From contig BLXT01003611.1 of the NCBI GenBank assembly GCA_019648995.1, positions 208,136 to 232,140 on the forward strand: a stretch of 24,005 nucleotides of DNA, in the 5' to 3' direction. Each line of letters begins with the position of its first letter. Positions within the stretch are counted from its first letter, which is position 1. Below are positions 1 to 10,049 of the stretch, piece after piece. Below the pieces are notes generated by a model. It searched no databases. It had not been told where the DNA came from and worked only from the letters and a program-made list of their open reading frames with translations. This stretch comes from Plakobranchus ocellatus. Lineage: Eukaryota; Mollusca; Gastropoda; Plakobranchidae. The position numbers and the translations under genes are program-made.

Positions 1-354
1 TAGTGACTGAACTTTTTAAAAAATCGACAGCCTTTGCTTAAAAAGAAATATTTCAGGTGAACATATCAGAATTACAAACATAGATTGCTACATTGTTGGC
101 ATCTGATAAAAACTTTATTTGAAAAGGAAAATAGCGCTGGATGAAAAAAAAAGTCTACACCTTCCAAATCTACTATTTGAAGTTTCTCATTGAAACTGAT
201 ACACTGATAGTTATTATGGTTTCCATTTCTCATGTAGGCTAAGTTTTATAAAATGTTTAGCAAGTTTGAACAAGAGTATGAACCGTATTTGTTTAGTTTG
301 AGTGGTAGCAAACCGATCAGATGGTTAAGTCAGACGCCTCGCAGGTACATGGGC
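1..354. other. 3' flank and probable 3' UTR of the receptor gene
   Basis: AT-rich sequence downstream of the receptor stop. Apart from the AATAAA noted separately I see no coding or repeat structure here. Confidence 0.5.
114..119 (-). promoter_or_regulatory. Candidate poly(A) signal of the receptor gene
   Basis: The plus-strand TTTATT reads AATAAA on the minus strand about 235 bases past the stop codon, implying a 3' UTR of about 250 bases. The hexamer is canonical, but such hexamers are common in AT-rich DNA. Confidence 0.45.
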
Positions 355-2688
355 CTAATCTGTAGTGTTGATGGTGGCCACTGACCTAGGGCTTGCCGTT
401 CCAGTCGTTGATGTCGCCAGGAACAAGGCAGAGCTCGGATATTTTTTGCCCATCTCTTTACTTGTGTAGAGGACGAGAACTCTCTTATTACAGATGTAAG
501 ACAGGAATATGAAGACACCCTGAAGACCGTTCAGAATGATGTAGATGAACCTCAGTGGATCGTTATCGATTGCCTCGGCGAGAAGAGCCACCAGCCAGCA
601 AACTCCTGTCAATGTCGACAGCCGTATGTAAATGAACAAATTTTTGGCATTTTCTTTCTTCACAGCATCGCTGGACTGCAGCTTGCGGATATTGTAAATT
701 TTCACAGTTGCACAGGCAAAGAAGATTGTATTGCAGACGGTGACCAGACCAAGGGGTAAAGTCGTGGCTACACCTACCAGTAACGCACTGTCTAGGTAAC
801 ATGATCTCTTCCCATAACCAATGTGTTTGCCATCTGTGGAGATGTGACTTGCCACCATCACAGCTGTAACCACCAGAGTTGGGGCCCCTGTCGACATTGC
901 CATTGCCTTTATGAGATTGAGTCGCTTAGCGCCTGCAGAACTCTGACCGCTGGACCTGGTTTTGGCGGTAAACACTCGGAACATGTAAAAGCAGCAGGTG
1001 AAGCTCCAGCAGAACATGCTCAGCCAGGTGAAGTGCGTGGCCACGCCGAGAGCTGTACACACAGCGCTAGGACCATTCACATATGTGGAAGCCAGCAGCA
1101 AACTCTGGGCCAGTAGCAGAGACAACGCTAACATCAAGTTATTCCAACCAGCAGGCGTCCGTAGAGAGCCAAACAAAGCGTAGGTGATGACAGTTGCTGT
1201 CAGACAGGTGATTGAAGCGCCCAGACAGATGAGGGTTAGTAATGATTGCCAAAAAGATAACGTCCTGTCAAAGGGATAGTCATAAGACAAGCGGGTAAAT
1301 CTGTGCCAGTTGATGTTTTCATCCAGCAAATAGCGACAAACCCTCAGTGTTCCACCTTTATCTATAGCGACTCCACTCAGCTGCGCAGGATCTGACACTG
1401 TTATCTCGGCATTTTCAAAACTAAGGACGATTTTCGACACAAAGTCATTTTTCTTTTCTATTTTAAACCGACTAGAGTTAAAACTCACAGAGCGACAATT
1501 CAGAATACCCGTCAAAGGTAAAAACAGTTTTTTGTCTTCCCAAATTTCGCTTCTCTTATCATCTTCAATTATCTTTTGCCATTTCAAAACCTTAGGCTTG
1601 CGCCAATCTTCGCCCTGTCGGCATCTATCATTTATTTCTTCCCCATTTACAGATGGCATGATATAATGCGCAACGGTCATGGAATTAGATTTTGAATCAA
1701 TGACAGTAAAGTTGCCTGTTAACTGTTCGATTACAACTTGCTCAAAGTAATCTCTTCCAAGCGTCCTATTAGCAATTATGTACGCAAAAACAAAACACTC
1801 TTTCTCATTGCAGTTATTGTTTTCTATATTGGAACAATCTGTTCCAGTTGATTCATTGATATGGGTGTTCAATGGTGACAGTTTTATGTCATACCCTTCA
1901 ATAGGAAGCTTATTGAAGAGAAATCTGACGGCTTCACTACAAACAGTGTTTAGTTTCTGCACCCCCAACACTTGTCTGTGTTTGTTTAGTGGATGTTTTG
2001 CGGACTCTTGTGTAGTGAGGTAAAGATTCACAGAGTACCCTAGACCTCTGATCTCATCCATGGCTGTTGTACACTTGTCTACGCTGGTTATCTTCCCTTG
2101 AGAACACTCCAGAGGCTGACAGTCTCCGTCCGGAGATTCCCACTCCGTGACGCTGCAGTTCCCTGCGGCAGCTGTCAGAGTAAAATACTCGATCGACACT
2201 TTCGGTTCTTTGAAACCCAACAAAAGAGAAAATGGTAACCGGGGCAGGTTCGGTTTTTCCTCCTCTTCTTCTTCTTCACTATCGAGACTATTTTGTGGGT
2301 TTCGCGGCGTGGTGGAGCACGGCACCTCAAACTGGACACGTCCAAGGTTGCAGTAAGCACAGAAGATATTGTTGAACAGTACCGGCTTTCCTTGAAATAG
2401 GTCAGACCTGTGAATAACAACTCTGTTAGTGATGGGACCTGGCCTGTCACACTCGCTTTCAGGAAGAGGATTATGCACTTCCCAAAGGCCAGTGACATTG
2501 CATTGAGAGATGACGTCATTAAACCAAATCGGTTCACAAGGGGCGAGATAACTCTGATCTGGGGGCGATTGACCAACGCTGCATGCTGAGGCAGAGGCGA
2601 GGCTTAACTGTAACAGCTCATCTTCACTGGTAGCCATATACACTCGCATGTAATGCATACAGTCGATGACCAGACTCCAAGATTCGGC
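355..2688 (-). CDS. Receptor exon 2: rest of ectodomain, seven-helix domain and tail
   Basis: This exon codes for residues 234-1010. The open frame reaches back to 2766, but the stretch 2689-2766 lies upstream of the acceptor TTTCTTTACAG and is best read as intron, so the ATG at 2766 is not the start. The whole seven-helix domain sits in this single exon without introns. It ends at a TAG (complement of 355-357). The frames overlapping it on both strands are shadows. Confidence 0.85.
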   Translation of the reverse strand, partial: AESWSLVIDCMHYMRVYMATSEDELLQLSLASASACSVGQSPPDQSYLAPCEPIWFNDVISQCNVTGLWEVHNPLPESECDRPGPITNRVVIHRSDLFQGKPVLFNNIFCAYCNLGRVQFEVPCSTTPRNPQNSLDSEEEEEEEKPNLPRLPFSLLLGFKEPKVSIEYFTLTAAAGNCSVTEWESPDGDCQPLECSQGKITSVDKCTTAMDEIRGLGYSVNLYLTTQESAKHPLNKHRQVLGVQKLNTVCSEAVRFLFNKLPIEGYDIKLSPLNTHINESTGTDCSNIENNNCNEKECFVFAYIIANRTLGRDYFEQVVIEQLTGNFTVIDSKSNSMTVAHYIMPSVNGEEINDRCRQGEDWRKPKVLKWQKIIEDDKRSEIWEDKKLFLPLTGILNCRSVSFNSSRFKIEKKNDFVSKIVLSFENAEITVSDPAQLSGVAIDKGGTLRVCRYLLDENINWHRFTRLSYDYPFDRTLSFWQSLLTLICLGASITCLTATVITYALFGSLRTPAGWNNLMLALSLLLAQSLLLASTYVNGPSAVCTALGVATHFTWLSMFCWSFTCCFYMFRVFTAKTRSSGQSSAGAKRLNLIKAMAMSTGAPTLVVTAVMVASHISTDGKHIGYGKRSCYLDSALLVGVATTLPLGLVTVCNTIFFACATVKIYNIRKLQSSDAVKKENAKNLFIYIRLSTLTGVCWLVALLAEAIDNDPLRFIYIILNGLQGVFIFLSYICNKRVLVLYTSKEMGKKYPSSALFLATSTTGTASPRSVATINTTD

Positions 2689-3794
2689 CTGTAAAGAAAT
2701 AGTGTAAAGAAGTATAACATTTTTACTGTAACTTAAACACAAATTTTTAATTTGAATCGGAAGCACTTCTTTTTTTGTTTTCTGTCTAAAGGCTCCAACA
2801 AGAGGAAAAAGTAAGCAAGACTCGGAGAAAGCTTAAGCTACAAGGCCTCTACAAAAAAAGCTTGATTCCCTTTTGCAAAGAACGATAAATAGATTTAGTG
2901 CTAAACTAGATGCTTTTTAATTCCAGAATAAAATTTGCATACGATTTGGAAGAAAAAACTCCCAAACTATTGCTGTAAAGAAGGCTTCTACTTGCTTTGG
3001 CTTGTGTATCAATCTCTTTGTAAAATAGCTCGTGCTTAAATGTTTAAAAAAAAACCAACAACTCATGAAATCAGAGTAAACTCTGAAAACCTTACCTCAT
3101 GTACGCCATTGCATTTGCTGCAAAATGTGTTTCTGTAAGTTCTTTTGGTAAGCTTGTCACTAACGTGAAGGTAAGTTTCTACAGTTTGATCTTCAATGGC
3201 AGTGTCTTGCTCGCACCATTGGTGATTTTGGTCGTCAGAATATCGTTTGTCACATGATCCAATCATCAAATAATGGGTGTCGGACTCTGTGTCAGAAAGT
3301 ACGCATGTCATGTTTTGGGGAAAGTTTTGAATCTGCTGCTGCTGAAGAGACAGTAAGTCAATTGTGGAAATGTCTCCTTTTTCATCCACGTCGCTGCGGT
3401 TCACGTAGGTACAGCACGTCCCGTAAATCTCACAGCCGGCACGGCACTTGCAAGGAAAGCACTTCACACCTGAATCACTGCAGAAACCATAGACTGTTTC
3501 CTTTACAAACCTGGTATTTGAGAAACAAAACGCTTTGCAAAACTCCAAACTGAAGATTTGGCCTCGAGGGTCAACAGGTTTCTCCTGGGAACCGGACATA
3601 GAAGCCGACTGACCATTGGTGCCTTGGTCAAGCTCATTGGCTGGTTGAGACACAGAGGCGCTGCCGGTGTCTGGGCAATCATCATCTTCTGTACAGGGGT
3701 CGCTCAGGTTTAAGTTGCTCTCAAGCTTTGCCACAAGTGGAAGGAAAAGCAGGACAGCAAAGATGCATGGGAGGTTCTGGTTCAAGCCAAACAT
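355..3794 (-). CDS. Class B/methuselah-like seven-transmembrane receptor, two exons, 1010 aa
   Basis: The coding sequence is complement(join(355..2688,3096..3794)); both junctions are phase 0. The start at 3794 begins a hydrophobic signal peptide (residues 1-22) and has an A at -3. A Cys-rich segment (about 82-130) contains the core CKCRAGCEIYGTCC, matching the somatomedin-B spacing CxCx3Cx5CC. Two similar modules follow, each with an FCxxCN core (about 225-243 and 342-357). A Glu-rich run lies at 371-377. The seven-helix domain occupies about 711-970, with Cys777 and Cys863 placed for the usual TM3-ECL2 disulfide and the class B TM7 signature LNGLQGVFIF (about 942-951). The tail is short, Ser/Thr-rich and ends in INTTD. 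I see no GPS autoproteolysis motif before TM1. By family it should be a plasma-membrane receptor coupling to G proteins; the ligand is unknown. Adhesion-GPCR-like is an alternative label. I am confident of the receptor class, less so of the subfamily. Confidence 0.88.
2689..3095 (-). other. Intron of the receptor gene (407 bp)
   Basis: It runs from GTAAGG to TTTCTTTACAG on the minus strand and is AT-rich. Phase 0 is kept on both sides, and joining the exons completes a Cys module. No other element is seen inside it. Confidence 0.8.
3096..3794 (-). CDS. Receptor exon 1: signal peptide and somatomedin-B-like Cys region
   Basis: This exon codes for residues 1-233, ends after an intact GAG codon and is followed by the donor GTAAGG (complement of 3090-3095). 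N-glycosylation sequons are visible at residues 29 (NLS), 132 (NRS) and 161 (NMT), as expected of an extracellular region. Without splicing the frame runs only a further 10 codons before a stop at 3063, so the donor is needed to reach the membrane domain. Exon 1 ends within the first FCxxCN module, and the conserved Trp and last Cys of that module come from exon 2, which independently supports the splice. Confidence 0.85.
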
Positions 3795-3831
3795 GGTTGC
3801 CTTTGCAGATCCACAACATGAAGAATATAAA

Positions 3832-3841
3832 TTATATATAA
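3832..3841 (-). promoter_or_regulatory. TATA-like element upstream of the receptor start
   Basis: On the minus strand a TATATATAAT stretch lies about 40-45 bases before the ATG. If used, transcription would start only 10-20 bases before the ATG, giving a very short leader. An upstream 5' UTR exon is equally possible, so this is tentative. Confidence 0.25.
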
Positions 3842-5028
3842 GTTCCTATTTTGTCATTGAACAAAAAATAATTACTCATCAGAAAGTGTTTGGGCAAGTA
3901 TTTTTCATACCTTTGAACAAAGAAAAGAAAACACGCCGAGTGAAAAGAAAACTATAATGAGTCTACTTTATTTTAATATCAAGTAGCAAATTGCTGTTCT
4001 AAACATCGAAATAATTAAAGAAATAGCCTTCGTTAAGAAAATCTAGTTATATGTCTCTGTTTACTGAACGATATAATTATCTCATAAACGTAACATAAAC
4101 ATTATCTCTTTAGAAATATTATCGTATACGAATTTTTCATTGTAATAAATTGGAAGAAATGTAAAGAAGTAGTAGGCCTAAGCATATTCAATCTTTCCCA
4201 TATTACCTTATCACTAAGGTTATTATTATAACTTAATGTTGATTGTTTGAAACAATATACCCTTGAATTTTGAAAACACATTATATAATGGTTCAGCTTA
4301 AGAACACTAAATTTCAACTTTCGATTATAATTAACCTAATTATTTGTCGAATTTGAATTAGATACAGCCTGAATTGTAGACAGTTTTCTCAGTTTTTTTT
4401 TTGCCGTGTTCGCTTTCCCACATTAAGGTGATGAAGGCTATATTGATATATCATCATAGTATAAAGCCCACAATTAAAGTAATTTTAATCAGGAAGAAAT
4501 GAGGAAAAATCTTTTAAAATCGAGTAACTTGCTAACCTTGTTGTTCGAGTTATGAAGGAAAAGATGGACTGCAAGTCAGGCTTCTCAGAGAACCCTAGCC
4601 TTTCTCTCCAAGAGTCGCTGGATTACTGGTGATCGTTTCCATAGCCAAGAACTACCGTCACTCATGCTTCCATAACCAGGAACTACCGTCACTTATGTTT
4701 GAAGAGGATGAATTTCCGTCCGCTATTTGATTGGCTGACCCAAAAACCCAGTCGGAAGAACAATCAATTCATATCTGATAAGTTGTGGTAAAACAATGTT
4801 TGCGAAGACAATCTGTGGTCTAGGATCAAATTAAAACGAAAAATACTAGAAGGAAATGAAGAAATATTGAAAACATAGAAAGAAAAATTTTAGCTTGAGA
4901 GTGAGCAAAACTTCCTGGTCCCATTTTGGGCCCGCTAGATAGAGGCTAGGATTTTCATATCAGTGGGAGTAGAAATTGACCCGAGGGGATGGGGTTGGGG
5001 TGGGGGGAGAGGAAGCAAGAAAGGGGGG
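3842..5028. other. Gene-free region upstream of the receptor gene
   Basis: AT-rich sequence with no convincing coding frame. It contains a 31-bp direct duplication (4637-4698) and, just beyond it, the 10-base string GATTGGCTGA near 4728, an inverted CCAAT-type box that could belong to a promoter for the minus-strand receptor. The last 60 bases before the gap are G-rich. Confidence 0.5.
4637..4698. repeat. 31-bp direct repeat, two copies
   Basis: Two adjacent units, each containing AACTACCGTCAC, are spaced exactly 31 bases apart with three or four differences. It is a short tandem duplication. Confidence 0.75.
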
Positions 5029-5066
5029 NNNNNNNNNNNNNNNNNNNNNNNNNNNNNNNNNNNNNN
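5029..5066. other. Assembly gap (38 N)
   Basis: A run of 38 undetermined bases flanked by G-rich (left) and GA-rich (right) sequence. The flanks suggest that a low-complexity purine tract was not resolved. The open frame spanning it is meaningless. Confidence 0.98.
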
Positions 5067-6560
5067 GAGAGGCAGAAAAAGGAATTACAGAATATTTTTA
5101 TACAAAATATAGAGACGCTTCTGTATACTTAATTCCTGCTCTAAATTCAGAAAATCGAATGAGTCTTGCATTTAGATCTAAATTTAATTATTCCAAATTC
5201 GTTGTATAGAAAGACATTATGTGATTTTTATTATATGCTCACTTCTGATAAAAACCATAACTCAAACTGATCTCTCTAATAAATTATTATACAATTGATT
5301 ATAAACACCACAACTTATAAATGAAATGTGAAACAGCACAGAGGACACGCAATGGGCAGCGCCAAATCTCATTTTTTGTAAGAACTTTGGCCACTCAACC
5401 TGGACGTTTTGGGTTTCGATTCTAGCGATTACAAACTCTCCACCAGGGCCTGTGGGTACCGTTAGTCTTTTTTCTTCTGTGAACGTAGAGGTTATTATAA
5501 TAATTTTATCCTTCGCTTGGGCTCCATCAGCTAGATTCCTTAAAATGAATGCTTGATCCGTAGGTCTATATAACTGCAATACTGTTTCACTAAAATATGT
5601 TTCATGTGCATCATAGACTCAATTCGATTGTATGGGATAAAATAATTATTATTATCCATATACGATACGCCAAATATCGCGCAACAAGCACACAAAAACG
5701 TCGCGGGATGGCGGTATCGATACGTGATCAATAAAATATTGTCGGTATCGGTGACAAACCACCTACATGGGGCAAATAAATTTTTTTTCAATAGCAACGA
5801 TAAACTGATTTTCTGCTTTAAATGATGATTTCACATAATGTTTGGCAAAATTTTGCTCCACGCTCATTTCATTTAGTGGTTCAAAATTCATTTCATTTTG
5901 TTGGCTTTGGCTTCTGAAATGACGGCCATCATTTCTTGTTTTTCGTTTCCATGTAATCTAAATAGCTTTCCCTTTGTGAAACCGATTTTCTTTTATATCT
6001 GAATTACTGCTGAGTGATATTCAGAATAAAAGAAGAACATAAGTATTTATGATCGTTTTGGAAAGGTTCTACTTTTCAAAATCTATTTCAATCTTGTGAG
6101 GGCTATTAAAGTAGATTTTTTTCTTCTTTCATATTTTAGTAGCCTTAGGCCTGAATCTGACACGACTTGAATCTAGAATCGGGTGTGATTGAAGAATTTA
6201 TTACGCGCTATTTTGTTTTTTCCGAAAACATTCTAAATCATCTATCTTCTTAAGGTATCAAGAAAATAAGCCAAATGTTGCTAAATAAACGAGACCATTA
6301 AGCCTTTTGTGTCTGTCAAACGTCATTCCATCAACTCTCTCCTTCCACAAATATACTCTGATAGCTCGGCAAATCACGAACAGACAACAAAACAACACTG
6401 ACAGTTTGGAAAAACAAACGGATTAAAGATGCATAGAGACCAATGTTCATTTTTATATTGACTGCATTACTAGAGACCTGTCTGTAAATATAACGAATCT
6501 TGGTGGACCAGAAAGGGAAGGAAAATAAAAAAAAAACGACATAAAAAGAAAGAACCAAAA
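5067..6560. other. Gene-free AT-rich stretch
   Basis: No convincing gene. The minus-strand open frame over 5262-5579 has no recognised domain. Its segment near 5410-5425 resembles a tRNA B box on the minus strand (ATCGAAACC), but without a matching A box, so I do not call an element. Confidence 0.45.
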
Positions 6561-6599
6561 NAAAAAAAAAAAAAAACCCCCCCCCCCCCCAAAAAAAAA
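6561..6599. repeat. Homopolymer block N-A15-C14-A9
   Basis: One undetermined base, then 15 A, 14 C and 9 A. It may be a sequencing or assembly artefact or an unstable homopolymer site. Short open frames across it encode only Phe/Gly runs and are not genes. Confidence 0.9.
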
Positions 6600-7135
6600 T
6601 GAAAACGAAGAAAAGAAGAACAACAAAAAATATGAAAAGTGACCGACACAAACCTTGCCAATCAAACGTAGCTCTCAAACTTTCGTAATTCGTGGGCCAC
6701 CAAAATCTACTGATCTTACATGAGAAGGGAATTATTTATATTGAAAAAAAGCTTTCAGAACCATCAAACTGATTATACGGTAAGCTTAGTTTCTATTGTT
6801 GTTCTGTCAGAAGTTAATCAACAAACGAAGGATCATCTGACTGAGTGACTGAGGCGCAGTGCTCGGCTACCTAAACAGTGTCTAAAATTGAGGAACTTGT
6901 TTGCAAGCTTGTGGGCAAAAAGAGAGTTGCAGATTATAGATCTACACTAGTGGCTCAACTCTTTGAATTTTTATTGCGTCCTTTAAAATACATCTTGTCT
7001 CTCTGTATTCCATTTAAGGTGTGTTCGATCATATATTATCCATTACTTTTTAAAAACTCAAAAACTAGATTGTCTGAATCCCTGTGTATCTCTGTCTCTC
7101 TTTCTACATTTCTGACCACACACTACCTATCTATA
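6600..7135. other. Gene-free stretch
   Basis: AT-rich, no coding signal. An open plus-strand frame from 6878 runs into the CT repeat and has no gene-like composition. Confidence 0.45.
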
Positions 7136-7137
7136 CT

Positions 7138-7216
7138 CTCTCTCTCTCTCTCTCTTTCTCATTCTCCTTTTCTCCTCCCCCCCCTCTCTCTCTGTCTCTC
7201 TTCTCTCTGTCTCTAT
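7138..7216. repeat. CT-rich microsatellite
   Basis: Imperfect (CT)n with interruptions by C and T runs. It gives Ser/Leu-rich frames that are not genes. A looser CT-rich tract follows at about 7430-7515. Confidence 0.85.
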
Positions 7217-9308
7217 ATCTAACGAGTTGAGCTAGTGCTTAACAGATTCACCTAGTCTAGGTTTTGTCAAAGTTACTCCTTTCTTCCTACATGTCTTCAG
7301 TTACATCTTTAGCTTTACATTTATTTGCTAATCCTTTTCTTGTGCCTGCCTCGTAATTAAAAGATAGTTTCCGTTTCCTATTCGAAATATTTTAAACGTG
7401 TCTGATTCATTCTATTACGTAATTGCGCCCTATCACCCTCCCCTCCCTTTCTCTTTTGTTCTCTCTTCTTCCCTCCTCTCTTTCTGTCTCTCTCTTTCTT
7501 TTCCTCCTTTCTTCTGGATCAAGCACTGAGGCAAAGGTAAAGCACACCGCATTTCTCTATTCTTTCCTGAACTTGCATACATATATAGCAGTTCCAAATA
7601 AAAATATCGCACAAGGAAGGCTTCTGGCTTGAAATCAATTACCTCAGGGGTGTAACAATACTATTGCAGAAGCCTAACTTCTCTAATAAGCTTTATGTAG
7701 TTTATCCTAAACCTTTTAGAATCTCAGGGGGAGCATGCAAGAAACCAGACGAACTTAAAAGAACATCACCTAAGTTCGTCACGTAATCTTCTGGGATCGA
7801 AAGACTATACAAATCAGTAGCTTTTGTTAACCCTTAGACAGTCACGCTTGGATAATCAAACTTTGACCTCTCCCGGCGCCTATTGAAAGAAAAGGGGAGG
7901 AAAGGGGAGGGAAAGAGGCTTGCAATACTCAGGGTAGTGGTTGGTTCTGGTTCCATGACCTCGACCTGGTCACAGCCTGAGTGACCCACAAAAAAGAATT
8001 AGTAATTTTTGTTGTAGACAAAAAGAGTCTCCAAAGCTAATTGCATTCAGAGCTGTGTAGGTTCATTAGAACACACGCCGTGAGTCCGGCTGTGGCACAA
8101 TATTACTGACACACTTCTACACATAAAAACTATAAAATATGTCTTATCATCCGAGAGACATATATAGGAAATATATACGGAAATATGCCGTAAATCTTTG
8201 TCTTTATTACAAGTTTAGTTCTTAACTATAATATTTTAAATATAACAATGAAATTAAGTTTCAATTAGTCTAGATTTTCCTTCTAAGCTAAACTAGTTTG
8301 TTTCTAAAAAAATTTTACAAACACTGAACGTTCAGGGTTATACTCTATATGAACCATTGTTTAAATATAGAGACACCACAATCACTTTTCCTCCCCTGAG
8401 GATTTATAGCCTTTGCAGCAGAATCAGCTACAGGATATCTGAAGTAAGTTTCTGCAAGTTAGATTTTTTTCCTTTGCAACTGTTTCCATTGAATGATTTT
8501 TCGTCTTAACTGAATCTATAAATTTATTGATGTATTCCTCAAAGAAAGTATGATCTTTTCTTCCCTAAAACATTCTTTCTCTTATTTTCTTGGCTTTCGC
8601 TGAAATCGTCTTACCTATTATAGATTAAACTCAGTGTTTACTTACAGTTGAATCTTAAAAATGTATGTACACTGAGCCAATTTAACAAAGACCCGAATCG
8701 ATTTTCTTTTATGTCATTTTATTGCCCTATTGATAGCTTCAAAAATACAAGCTTTAGAGGAACAGAACAGGACGGCCGAATGGCAATTCTTTATGTTCAT
8801 TCTCATAAACCCACAAGTTATTTAAGGGTATGTTATTGTCAGGATATTTCAGAGCATTAGATTATTTCCCATTTAGTTTTGCAGAGGTCAGAAGTCATTA
8901 GATTTTCTTTTGATTTCAGTTTGACAATCTATTTTAAACTCAGAGATACGTTGAGGAGTAGACAAACGAAAAATGTGTCTTGATAATAAAAAAAATTAAA
9001 TGTACGTATGAAACGAACTTGAAATGACAAATGTAGTGTCATAAGTCAGTCATTACAGTCATTGTGGGACTAAAAAGTTTAGCAATTTTCTGTACATTGA
9101 TTAACACATCGTGATACTGTCACCATTATCCGTTCTCTTCTCCTGCCTTGCTTTCTTCATCTTATAATAAAATCCATCTCGTTTCGATCTTTACGTTATA
9201 TTAACAGATGTTCTGATCAATCAATAAAAATGAGAAGAAAAACGATGAAAATTTTTATAGAACTTAAATAAATAAAAACATAAATAAATTAAGCAATTTA
9301 ATTTATAC
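7217..9308. other. Gene-free stretch
   Basis: Nothing coding recognised. It contains a CT-rich tract (7430-7515), a purine-rich AGGGG-type tract (about 7888-7917) and otherwise AT-rich sequence. The short plus-strand frame 8648-8860 shows no domain and no splice context. Confidence 0.45.
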
Positions 9309-9956
9309 ACTCATTTCTCTTCCATTCTGTTTCACTCTTTCTCTCTATGTCTGCCGAACTGCAGGGGAGAATAAATTGAGTATACTTACAATCAATCAAG
9401 CTAATCAATTTTAACCTCTCCTCTCTCACTCTCTCCCTTATTCCTTCCATTTTGTTTCACTCTTCCTCTCTATGTCTGCCGACCTGCAAGGGAGAATAAA
9501 TTTAGTATACTTACAATCAATCAAACTCATCAATTTTAACCTCTCCTCTCTCACTCTCTCCCTTATTCCTTCCATTTTGTTTCACTCTTCCTCTCTATGT
9601 CTGCCGACCTGCAAGGGAGAATAAATTGAGTATACTTACAATCAATCAAGCTCATCAATTTTAATTTTTCCTCTCTCACTCTCTCCCTTATTCCTTCCAT
9701 TTTGTTTCACTCTTCCTCTCTATGTCTGCCGACCTGCAAGGGAGAATAAATTGAGTATACTTACAATCAATCAAGCTCATCAATTTTAACTTTTCCTCTC
9801 TCACTCTCTCCCTTATTCCTTCCATTTTGTTTCACTCTTCCTCTCTATGTCTGCCGAACTGCAAGGGAGAATAAATTGAGTATACTTACAATCAATCAAG
9901 CTCATCAATTTTAACTTTTCCTCTCTCACTCTCTCTATTATTCCTTCCATTCTTGT
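9309..9956. repeat. 125-bp tandem repeat, about 5.2 copies
   Basis: The landmark TATGTCTGCC recurs at 9346, 9471, 9596, 9721 and 9846, an exact 125-base period. Each unit has a CT-rich half and a half containing GTATACTTACAATCAATCAA. Units differ at only a few bases, which indicates recent expansion or homogenisation. There is no open frame. Confidence 0.95.
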
Positions 9957-10049
9957 TTCTATCATCTTTGGCTCTGATTTAATTCACACCTTTTCAATCA
10001 ATACATGTGTAAATAAAATCAACTTCAACGATTGAAAGAAAGAAAAACA

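Noticed and set aside
823-2576. Several open frames on both strands inside the receptor gene
   Set aside because: They overlap the long receptor frame, have no domains and are shadows of it.
2689-2766. ATG at 2766 as the receptor start
   Set aside because: A strong acceptor lies at 2689-2700, the upstream exon supplies a signal peptide in phase, and the extra 26 residues match intron sequence.
5262-5579. 105-codon minus-strand frame with a B-box-like ATCGAAACC
   Set aside because: No recognisable domain, no splice context, and no A box at the proper spacing; may be a very old repeat but cannot be supported.
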